NCBI GenBank assembly: GCA_948474755.1
Contig: CAOLHI010001823.1
Span: forward strand, 372,001-436,000
Source: Ctenosaura bakeri
Taxonomy: Eukaryota > Chordata > Lepidosauria > Squamata > Iguanidae
DNA length: 64,000 bases
Reading direction: 5' to 3'
The translations under genes were made by a program, and so were the position numbers. Below are positions 50,001-62,000 of this stretch, piece by piece. Every line of letters starts with the position of its first letter. Within the stretch, counting starts at the first letter, position 1. The notes under the pieces were generated by a model. It searched no databases. It was not told the origin of the DNA and saw only the letters and a program-made list of their open reading frames with translations.

Positions 50001-53000
50001 GTCCCTGTGGCTCAAAACCCAAATGGCTATTTATCTAGTATCACACACCTGTGTTTCAGCAGCAGGGCCCTCAACACATTGGCTCTGTCTTCAGCCTTGA
50101 TCTGGTCTGAGATTATCATAGTCTCTACCACTAGGTGAGCAATGCCAGGTAATGTCGTTTGCTCCAGGTCCAGCAGAACAGCTCCTGGAAACAAGATGAC
50201 AAATACATTTAGGCCACTGAAGGTCTCTGGAGAAATTTCTCACTTAAGAAGCCAGGCAGACGGGGGAGGAGCCAACTACGATGGCAGAGAGAGGCTAAAT
50301 ATTCAACTCCCGGAACAGATGATTATAAAATAATTCCAGAAGCCTTTTTCAAAACAAAGAAAGAATGTGAGTAATTAATTGAATAATGTGGGAAAGAATG
50401 TAAGATAAGATAGTGGATTGGTTTTGATTCTTCTCCAACTGGAGGGAAAATAAAAGACTCTGTTTAAACTGCAAATAACTGTTGAAACGGACCGAAAGCA
50501 AAACAGTTTTTTTTTCTCCCTTTGTGGTCCTTGAGATATATGCCGCCTAAAAAAAGGTCTATAAACACCCTGTTTGGAAGCGACCTACAGCAACAGATAA
50601 AACATATAATCGTCTAGTTAGAGATTTTGAAAATATAAACTTAAACTTTAACGGAGACGAAAAAGTCATTAAAATGGCGGCGAAGAAAGCTGCGAACGGA
50701 GCTAATGAAGAGATAAAAACTTTTATACACAAGCTTATTACAGAGTCTAATCAAGCTCTTGTTACTACAATAACATCTAATATAAGGGCAGAAATGGGGC
50801 AATTGCAGGAAAAAATCTCACAGGAGTTAAAAGCATTGGACCTTAAAGTGGATGATATAAAAAAAACCCAAGGGAATCAGCAGACCAGACTAGCAGAACA
50901 TGATGGCAGGATTTCTTTGTTAGAGAGACAAATTATCCAGCTCCAAGACCAGAACAGAAGAAACAATGTGAGGATTCGTGGACTCGCAGAGCAGCCACAA
51001 CAAAGTCAAAAATCCTTGAAAGAGGAAGTTTTAAAATGGCTAAAAAGCATTGTTCCTGAGATTTTATGGGAAGATCATGACATAGAGAGAATTCATTGTG
51101 TGTCAGCTGCAAAAAGAGGAATAATTCCCAGAGATATTATAATGAGAATTGCGAATTTCAACAAGAAAGATGATTTGATGAGAGCTGTTAGAAAGAATCC
51201 AGGAATATTGAAGTATCGAGATAACACAGTGGAAATTTATAATGACTTATGCCGCGAAACAATAAATTGGAGAAGGGAAATGAAACCCTGCATCATAGTT
51301 CTACAGAGAGTTGGGATAAGATACAGTTGGGGATATCCCATCTTTCTGAAATTCCAATATGCTGGCAAATACCACAGAATAAATTCTCTTGAACAAGGAT
51401 TGCAACTCCTGAAAGAACTGAAACTGATCCAGCAAGAGGAAAAGGAAGAAGAAGGACAGGGGGAGGAGAACTGGGAAGGGTGTGGGAGGATAACTGAAGA
51501 AGGAGCAGCGGGAGGAGCAACAGGAGGAGCAAAGAAGAAGACTTCGGGAGATCAAAGGACAGAGGCTGGGGGGAAACGGGAAAGAAACAATATGATATAA
51601 CAGAAGAAAAAGAAAGAAACTTGGGAGGGGGAAGAGGGGAAAAAAAATATGGGAAAGAAAATAAATCGGGAGAGGGTATTGGTCTCTATGCCGGGATTGG
51701 CATACCTTCACACACCCCCCCCCCAGGACCATGGTTGGTCGTTTCCAAGGCAGAAGTGCTTTGGAGGAAGGGGGGGACAAATGTTTGTGTGGGGAGGGGA
51801 GGGGAGGGCGGGGAAGGGGAGTGGGGGGGGGGAAAGGGGAAAGGGGGAAAGGGGGGAGCACCATCACATAAAGAGCCAATGGGGAGTGGGATTAAAAAAT
51901 TCAAAATATGAAAAATGGAGAATAGACTGAGAATATCAACTTTGAATGTAAAAGGGTTTTGGGGGTCAATAATAAAGAGAAAAAGGATAGAATCGATATT
52001 AAAAAAAGATAAGGCCGATAAAATTTTTTTTCAAGAAACACATGGGAAAAGAGATAAAAAAAATAGTTTAGATTGAACTGGGTAGCCATTTATGAGGAAG
52101 CATTTGGTACATCCAAATCAAGAGGAGTTGCAATAATAATTTCCAAAAGATAAATTTTCATTGTAACAAGTGTGGAGTTAGACGAAAAAGGTAGATATGT
52201 AATTATACAAGGTGAAATAGATGGAGAAACATATGTCATAATGAATATTTACGCACCTAATGAGAAGCAAAAAGAGTTTTATGAAGAAATATTTAATAAG
52301 ATCAAAAAAATGAAAGGAGATTATACAATAATGCGGGTGATTTTAATATGGTGATGGATAGATGGAAAGATAAATCAGATCCATCAATTAGAGATAGATA
52401 TAATAATATAACAATTTTGAATAAATTATGAGTAGAAATGAACTGATAGATGTTTGGAGGCTAATAAAGGGTGAAGAAAAGAAATATACGTATTATTCAT
52501 CAGTTCATAAAAATTACTCAAGAATAGATTATATTTTTGTTTTAAAGAATATGATACCTAGATTAATAAATACAGAAATTGAAACAATAAAAGTGACAGA
52601 TCATGCTCTGATGAACTTGGATATAACTATGAAAAGGAATTATAGAGAAGCAAAAAGGTGGAGACTGGATACTAAGTTATTTAATTATAAGGAGATAGTA
52701 AATAAAATAGAGAAGGAGTGGCAAGAAATTTGGGATATAAACAATAAGGAATAACACAAGATGTATTGTGGGATACAATGAAGGCAGTGGTAAAGGGGTT
52801 ATTCATTAAAGAATCAAGCAAATTAAAGAGACAATTAGGAGAAAAAAAATTAAAATTGAAAAAGAAATAAAGGAACTAGAGAATGATTATATAATAGATA
52901 GAACTAAACAGAAATTAATAATATTACAAGCAAAAAGAGATGAATTAAAAAAATAGAAATGGAGAAGTTAGAAAAATCTAATATACTTGGAAAGGGAATA

Positions 53001-56000
53001 TTTTGAATATAGTAATAAAAATTCTAAAATGCTGGCTAAATCAGTACAATCAAAAAAAACTAGAAATATGATTGGCGTAGTTAAAGAAAAATTTGGTAAA
53101 AAAAAAAGGGTTATAAAAGAGAAATTAAAAATTTTGGGAAATTTTTTGAAATTGTATTCAGCAAAATAAATTTTAGAGAACATAGAGGAGTATATTAATA
53201 AAAATTGGAAAGAAAGACTAACAGAACAAGATAAAGGATTAGGGAAGAAATGTATCAGAAGGGAAATAGAAGAAGTAATAAATAATTTAAAAGGAGGAAA
53301 ATCACCAGGATTGGATGGACTAGGTCCAGAATATTATAAAACATTTAAAAAAGGTTTAATTCCTAAACTAAAAGTGTTATATAATAGTATATTGAGGGGT
53401 GAAAAAATTCCATTATCATGGAAGCAGTCACTAATAATATTAATTTTAAAACCAAATAAGGATCCTCGGATCCAGGTTCTTATAGACCAATATCTTTAAT
53501 AAATAAAGATGCAAAAATTTTGACAGCAATAATGGCAAGAGGTTAAATAAATTTATTTATAAGTATATACATAAAGATCAATGTGGTTTTATTCAAGGAA
53601 GACAGATGGCAAATTTAATAGGGAAAACGATAAATAAAATAAATATAATGGACAAATAAACAAAAAGCTGGAATTTTAGCCCTAGATATATTTAAAGCCT
53701 TTGATTGTGTGGAATGGCCGGCATTAAAAACAATTTTAAATAAAATAGGATTAGGAGAGAGATTTAAAGGGTTAATAAATCAATTTATTCACATAATACA
53801 TCTGTAGTGATGGTAAATGATGGATTTACAGAACAGATTCAAATAACAAGAGGAACAGACAAGGATGTCCATTATCTCCAGTTTTATTTGCAATAGTTAT
53901 AGAAATGTTAGCGAATGTGATAAGAAATGATGAGAATTTGGAAGGAATTGGAGTTAAGGAAAAAAATAAAATAAGCTTATTTGCAGATGACACATTGTTG
54001 CAATTAAGGATCCAATTGAAAAGATAGATAGGATAGATAAACATTTAATAGATTTTGGGGAGAAACGGGATTAGAAATAAATTGGGCCAAATCAGAAATA
54101 ATGTTATTTAATTATACTAAAGAAGAATAAAAAAATTTATAAGTAGTAAAAATTTAAAATAAAAGAATCAATTAAATATTTAGGAATAGAGATTACAAAA
54201 AATTTACAAGAATTACAGGAAAAAAATTTAAAGAAATTAAGATTAGAAAAAAAAAGGAAATTAGAGGACTACAAAAATATAAAGCTATCGTGGTTTGGTA
54301 GAATAGCAGTGGTAAAAATAAAATTTTACCTAAAATTAATTTTTTGTTTAAATGTTACCAATAAAAATATCAGAGGAAAATTAAAGGAGTGGCAAAAGAT
54401 ATTAAATAATTTTTGTAATGGAAATAAAAAATCGAGGATTAACAAGAAATTTTGGTATAAAAGTCAAAAAGAAGGTGGCCGGGGATTTCCAAATTTAAAA
54501 TGGTATTATTATGCAAATCAATTGAGATATATATAAGGGGGTTTCGGGAAAAGGGGTGATTTAGATTGGTTAGAGATAGAAGATATGAATATTAGACAAA
54601 ATTAGAAAATATATTTTTTAGGAATTTTTCAAAGAAAGAAATGGAGAAGATAGAAAATCCTTTTATAAAAAATATAATAGAAATTGGAAAAAAAATAAAA
54701 GAAAATTATTACCGAATATATCAATATTAACTCCGATAGTGATGATGGAAAAATTTCCAATAAATTTAAGAGAAATAATAGAGAAAGAAATAAAAAAACA
54801 AAAAATTTATAGATTAAAAGATTGGATGAAAATAATATAAATAAAGATAGAAAGAAAGAGAGATTGCAGGAAACTAAAATATCCTGGTTAAATTATATAC
54901 AATTAGAGCAATGGACAAAGAGTATGAAAAGATATGTTAAGGATTTTAAAGAATATACTAAATTTGAACAAATTATTATTCAAAAGAAAAAATGCAAGAA
55001 AATGAAATACTAAAAGGTATTACAAGTGAAAATATAAAATTTAGCAAAAGAACAAGAAGAGGATTTTCTTAAAAAATGGGGAGGAAGAGATAGTACAAAA
55101 TATAGATATACAAGAATGGAGAAAAATTTGGAAACAACATCATTTAAAAAAATTATCAATAAGAATAAAAAAAATTTTATAAATTAGTGTGGAAATGGTA
55201 TTGACTCCAGTGAAATTAAATCAAATAGATGAGAAATATTAAATTATGTTGGAGAGGATGTCAAGAAATTGGTACATATATGCATATGTGGTGGAATTGC
55301 AATAAGATAATGGAGTTTTGGCAAAAGGTTTTTAAAGAGATAAAAGAGATTATAGGAGCAGATATACCAGTATGTCCAAATATTGCATTGTTGTCTATAT
55401 ATGATAAGGTTGAGTGTACTCAAGTAAAGAAAGAATTAATAACAAATTTGTTAACTGCAGCGAGATTAATAATAGCAAAAAAATGGAAAGCAAATGAAAA
55501 ATTTCAAATAGAGGAATGGTATAACGAAGTGTGGAAAATTGCAATTAATGATAAACTAACATGTAGAATTAGGTTTATGAAAGGTTTGGTTAAAGGGAAT
55601 GATTTTGAAGAAATTTGGAAAATATTTTTGGATAAAGTTCTGAAAAGAGATAGTAATACTACCCTGTCAAAAGAAGAATGGCAATTTTGGAAAGTGGATT
55701 AAATAAAAAGTTGGCTCTGGGGGGTGGGTATTTTTTAGTTTTAGTTTTGTTTTTCTTTTATGTTGTATATTTTCTAATTCTTAGTAGGTGTGTGTGTCAA
55801 ACTTGTGATTTATAGATTTAAATGGATAAGTGATGTTAATGTTTTTTTTAAAAAAAAAGTTAAAAGAATTAACAATAGAAATAGATTAAAGGGGATGTGA
55901 AAAATATTGAATTAAATGTGAAATTATAACAGTTGAACAGATTTATAAATTTAAGGGTAAAGGTGCAAAATAACAATGAAAGTTAGTATTGCTTAAGAGA

Positions 56001-59000
56001 AGAGAAAAAAAGAAAAAGAAAAAAATTTTTTTTTAATTCACTATTATGTATATCACATGGTGTTTAATTTTTTTTTTCTTGTTTTGTATTTGTGATTCAG
56101 TTATATAAATAAAAAAAAAAAAAAAAAAGCCAGGCAGACTGTTGCCTGCCACCTCCCTCTCTGTGCAAAGGACAACTTTGCCCATACTTTGGCACCATTA
56201 GATGTTTCTGTGCGCTAGGAAGGTCCTGAATCATCTGGGAAAGTTGTTAATTCCCACCCATATATATGCAGCTCTCTTGATGGATTTGTGGTACTTGGGT
56301 TTTCATATATTGCTAATGTCTTCTCAGACCCTTCCATGAAGTACTGAATCTTGTTCTGAGTCTGAATTTCTTGTGTGAGAAAAAAAATATATAGCCAGAC
56401 AAGCATATCATAACATTTAGAAATCAGAGTGGGCTCTAGCTCAGAAACAGATCATAGTGTACAGCAATTTGGAGGGAATCCTGACACTTCTGACACAAGT
56501 GGGTCCCCTTGGCTTTAAATTTCTCCTATTCTTTCTCTCTTCTTGGAGATTCTGAACCATTAAAATGTTCCTGACTTGTGTCCTTTTCTGTTGGTCAAAA
56601 TGCAACTGTGATCAGGGTCTTGTCAATGTAAACCCAAGAACACACTTTCTTTTCATTACTTACCATGTGCAATAGTCTTCCTGAGCTCCAGAAGGCTGCG
56701 AAAGGAGAGTGAGGCTACGTGAGGCTTCCCCAGCGTGCTGTGTCCTCCTCTACATTTTCTTCAAATTTGATCCAGCGCGCTGTCTCTTTCCAATGCATGT
56801 CCTGATTCTTGTCTACCACCAATTCATTCAGCTCCACAAATACCTAACAGAGGAAGGAAAGAGACAAACCAGGCAATTCAAACTACAAGTACATTATCTT
56901 TTCATTTACTTTTTCTCTGTACCAATTCTCTTAAAAGATTGACATTCCTAGTGACTTTACTTTCAGAAAAGTGCCACAGAATTTAAGTAGTGTTCTTTAG
57001 CAATGTCTTGCTTTCAGAAGGGATTCTGTAGATAATCACTTGCCTATACTTCAGTGCCATGAACTCTGTTCACTCATTTTGGGGCATACAGTCCCATTTT
57101 GACTGTTGCCATTTTCTCACAGAATCATAGAATCACAGAGTTGGAAGAGACCCCAGGGCCCATCCGGTCCAACTGCCTGCTATGCAGGAACACATTTCAA
57201 AGCATTCCCAACAGATTGCCATCTAGCCTCTGCTTAAAAACCTTTAAAGAAGGGGACTCTACCACACTCCACTGCTGGACAGCTCTGACTGTCAGGAAGT
57301 TCTTCCTGAGGTTCAGGTGGAATCTCCTTTCCTGAAGCTTGAATCCATTGCACCTTGTCCTAGTCTCATGAGCAGTAGAAAACAAAAGCAATTCATTCAC
57401 ATGCTACAGGACCAACATACACTTGAAGCTGCCAACCTTTCCTGTACATTATGTGATCTCATCAGGACAGTGCCATAATGGTACCTCATGTGGTTTTCTG
57501 TCAAGCTTCTTTTTCTTCTTCTTCTTTTTGACAGATTGTGAAGACAAAGACCGTTTGCTGCTTCTAGTAGTCTGGCTCCTAGAAGGTTTTTTAACAAGAT
57601 GTCTCCTCACTCCTGGATTATCTTCAAAACGATGACCTGAAACAAAAACAGGGCAGGAATAAGGGTAAGTGGAATGAGAAACAAAAATGCATCATGAGGA
57701 CAGTTGATTTCCCCTTCTTTACCTGGGTCTGTCTGCACGTCATGATTGAAGCATGGAAACACAGGTTTTTGGTTTGGGGTTTTTTTTTGGTAATGGCAGA
57801 AGGGATCTAATACCCTGAGAAGCTCAGTTTTCATGAAAAAGCCACATGTTTCTAATCTTTAAAGCTCCAAAATTAGGTTTGACAACATGTGGGTATTTCA
57901 CTGTATGATGAAAAGTCAGGAGATGAAAAAGGAGGATTTCCAGGAGTGTTAGGCTCATTGTAGAAATGCTGCAGAATGCTGCAGAGTTCCTACCTCTTCT
58001 TTGATTATCTGAAGAAGAATGAAGTTTGAAAAAGCACATTTATGGTAACTTGCTTAATTTTAAAAGTCACAGAATCCAGTTTTCTCAGAATGTTTCCAGA
58101 CAGAGGACATTTCATGCTAACAATTAGAAGGAAGTTAATTGTTCTTCTTCTTAACATCTTTTCTACAGTAAGGAAAAAAGATGGAAAAAGTGGTAGAGAA
58201 ACAAGACTTAGGAGTGGAAGAGATATTGTATCAACCTCCTGTAAAATTCAGTGGATGAAACAGAATGATGGTATAAGAGCCTTGCCTGAAACTGCTGGCA
58301 CTGCAAAATTTGTATAACCTTGGTATATATTTTGATGTTGTAATTTTTTTTTACAACAGAGTATATGTAATTTCTCTTTACAAGATTTCTTTTCATCCAC
58401 ATATGACAGTGTCCTATACTGAATCAGATTCTTGGTTTATTATTGCACTTGGAAGCAGCATTTGAAGGTCTCAGGTGAAGTATTTCCCAGCCCTGCTAAT
58501 TAAGTTATTTTAAACTAGACACATTACAGACTGCAACTGGGCCCACTGCATAGAAAGCATTACCACTGTGCATTACCTCTGTCTTCTTGCTTTTGTCTAC
58601 AATCAGAATAAGAAGCAGTTTGCAAGAGAAATAACAAATAGAGGCTCTCTTCAAGAGGTGGGAATCATGTGGCCTTCCAGATTTTGTTTGACTGCAGCTT
58701 GCAGCATTCTTCACTATTGGTTGTATTGGTTATGGCAGATAGGAGTTACAGCTCAAGAACATTCAGAAAATCACACAGTTTACACTTTTGATCTAGGTCA
58801 TAATCATTACACTTTTGATCTAGGCTATAAATAGTCCTTTTTAGGGAAAGTATTCCCTGACTTGTCATTGCTTCTGATAAACACTTCCCATTTTTTGTTA
58901 AATAGTATATCTGTAATATAGGAAGAAACACATGGAACAGAGCTTCCTCATCTTACTGAAATGGGGAATTTGCTGTATCAGTGGCAAACTCTGTCTCATT

Positions 59001-62000
59001 TTATTGACCTCACTTTTATTTTACCCTTCCCCCAAGGACCTCAGATAGTATACACAATTCTTGCCTCTCTATGTTATCTTCATAATACCCCTGCAAGATC
59101 CATGAGGGAGAGACTGGCCAAAGGTTACCCAGTGGGCTTTGTGGCTGACTAGGATAGAGATCGGTGGTTCTGTCAGTGGGATGGTGAATCCATTCCATTT
59201 TTAGTCCAACCTTGGAAGGTGTTCAGGGTGCTGACTCTATTCTGGAGGTAGAGTTCAGCATTTTTGATATCTCTTTTAAAGTACAGACTGAAACCTGGAG
59301 CAGATTCACCAACCCCACAGACATCAAAGCCAGCAGCTGCCACCATAGTGGCTCTACACTCAAGAAACAATTTCACCTCTGAATGCCATGCTCTTCTATA
59401 CCATAATGTAGCCCCTCAGTCAGTTCGGCTTGTAGGGTGATAGGGAAAGTATCCCAACTCTTCACAGTGCCAAGTATTCCTAAAATGAGTAGGCAGTTTG
59501 CATTTTGTCACTCAGATATATTCCCAATGGTGACAAGATAATTCATATTACTAAATCTCTTTGATCATTGCTGAACCAAAGGGAAGACTTACTGGGTAAA
59601 TTTTATTCTTTTTTTCTTTGTTGTACCTTCATATGAGGAAATAAATCACTAAGGGCATAATTTAGCATGGGTTAATCTTCTGTTTCTCCACACCAAGATA
59701 GACAATGTTTAGGACACGTTCTACAAATAAAGAGGAAAAGGCCTTTAATACCAAAGGACCAAAATTCCTATGCAGTAGCTGCAAATGCTACAACAATGAT
59801 GAAAATTTCAATCACCTAAAATGGAAGGCATGGTTTCTCCTCAGAGAACAGCCAAGGGGCATCACTTACTATACATTTAAACCTACGGCAACTTCTTAGG
59901 AGATTTACTTCTATTTTATTTTTCCAGACATTAGTGGAATTATTGGAGAGTAGCACAAAATGTAAGAAAGAAAGAGGCTCTGCGATGAGTCATGTTTCAG
60001 TATAATCAGAATGGTCCAGCTATTACATGAACAAGAGAAACCTGGAACTCAAACTATGAAAATATGTAGTGAATTGTATGAAAAAAAAATTAACAAACAC
60101 ACATATATAATAGGACTAATAAGCTTATGTTAATACATAACAAAAATCAGTGAATATAAATAAATTAGCATTATGAAGATAATATATGCAATATAATTGG
60201 TGATCCACAGAAATAACAGAAGTATAAACAAAGTTCTTGCAAGACCTATGAGGGCACTGGTGTTCAATGTGTAGCCATGTCCTGATGAACTATGTTCTCC
60301 AAACTTGATCAAAATAAAATCCTAGTGGTTGGTAAATGCTCCTGGACTTCTCTTATGGAGAACACTCCTCAGGTGTAATTTTTAAATAATGGACTAGAAC
60401 AATCTTCAGGTATTGTAGATAGTCCAGTTTTCATCAAAGTGTGGAAAACTTTCAGTTGGAGAAATGAATCCAAAATATATACCACAAAGAAATTGTAGTC
60501 AAATTCTTACCTAAGTACAGAGAAGTTTCAGTAGTGAAATAATGTGGAAAGAGCTTTTGCACTTCTCTTCTAGACAACAAACAGATAGTAAGGCCCCTGG
60601 AATTTCCACTATTTTACATAAGCTTCATCAGGCTTATCTCTTTCTAGCAATTAACAATAGAAGTTATTTCAAAAAAGACTTGGTCTCCATATAGCTTGGG
60701 GTTATGAATTGGAATAATACATTCCTAGATACCAAACTTGGAATACTGCTCCCCATATTTCCCTGAATTCATCCCACAGAAGAAATATTTCAGATCCAGT
60801 GCTAATACATTAGAACCTTACTCCTTGGAAAACTGGGTCACTAAATTAAATATAAATTAAATCTATACTGTGCCAGAGGGTTTTTTCCCCCACCGGCTGT
60901 GTCCCTGATTTGAAGTCTGCTGACAGATAAGTCCCCTCCCCTCCCACTTTTAGCTGCACATGAGTGATAAAAACCAATAACTGCTCATCAGTACTTTAGG
61001 CACTCAAGCTGTTTGGAGTTGCTATTGTGGGGTGCTAGCTCTGCATTTGTATTTCATGCCTGTCTTTTCTGCAGACAGACTGTACAGTTGACTTTAGACA
61101 GAAACAACAACAGTACAAGAATCTATATGTGATAAACACACATCTGACTTACAGACTTGTATAACGTGTGTAATTTGTACTACATATGACTTTAAGTGCT
61201 AGGTTATGCATTAATATTGAGTAATACTAGCTGTACTCAATGAATACATGTTATCTGCATATTTCTGTGGCCCCTTCACCTGCCAGAGATCCCCTTAAAA
61301 GAGCTGATTTCCATTCTGCAGAAAGAGATCAGAGGGTGATATCCAAAGTTCAAAGCCAATGTGACGTAGGTAATCCATAATTAAATCTCCCAATTTTTGT
61401 TTTTAACTTTAAATCCTTTGAGATTCCAGTTTTACTCTGGCATTTGTGATCAACAAAGGGGATTTAAACCTCTTCCTTCATTACCTACATAGTACCAACA
61501 CTGTCCCACAGTAGAGCTAACAGCAGCTTTAAAGTATATGATTTAAATATAAAGATCAGCTGGGACTCTAGTAGGCAGTATAGATTATATAATTTCTGTC
61601 ACCATATGTTCATTATGGAGGTCAAAATAGGAGTCTGTAGATCCCAAAGGAGACAGTCTTTGGACAAATAAGCACCACTAGCTCTCACTCTCTACATTTA
61701 AGGCTGTCATGACTCAGTACATTCAAATCCTGTTAAGTATTGCCCAACACTATTAAATAGCAGCTTCTCTATGGTGCATAACTCTTAGTGTTTCCTGTGC
61801 CACATTAGGCTTTTGAATGAGCTTGGCAAAATTACTTTTTTAGACTACAGTTCCCAGAATCTTTCAGCATTCACTCTTCCAAGCTCTGATTTTTTGTACA
61901 TACTACCCATAGTATATGTTTTTAGTGCACAGTCAATGTTTTGTCACAAGCGTCTCTTCAGATGAATAAAGATATGCCACTTTTTTGGTAAAATAATTTT

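Larger units (their letters stand above)
50262..56126 (+). mobile_element. Full-length L1 LINE, antisense to SLC4A3
   Basis: About 5.9 kb with a 5' region starting GGGGGAGGAGCC, an intact ORF1, a G-rich inter-ORF segment, ORF2 pieces and a poly(A) tail (56110-56126). It is flanked by a 13-base duplication. Full length and the clean duplication indicate a fairly recent insertion. ORF2 is nevertheless frame-broken many times. Confidence 0.93.

Noticed and set aside
51301..51879. 192-codon - strand frame rich in Leu, Pro and Ser
   Set aside because: Antisense of the L1 ORF1 end and the G-rich inter-ORF tract.
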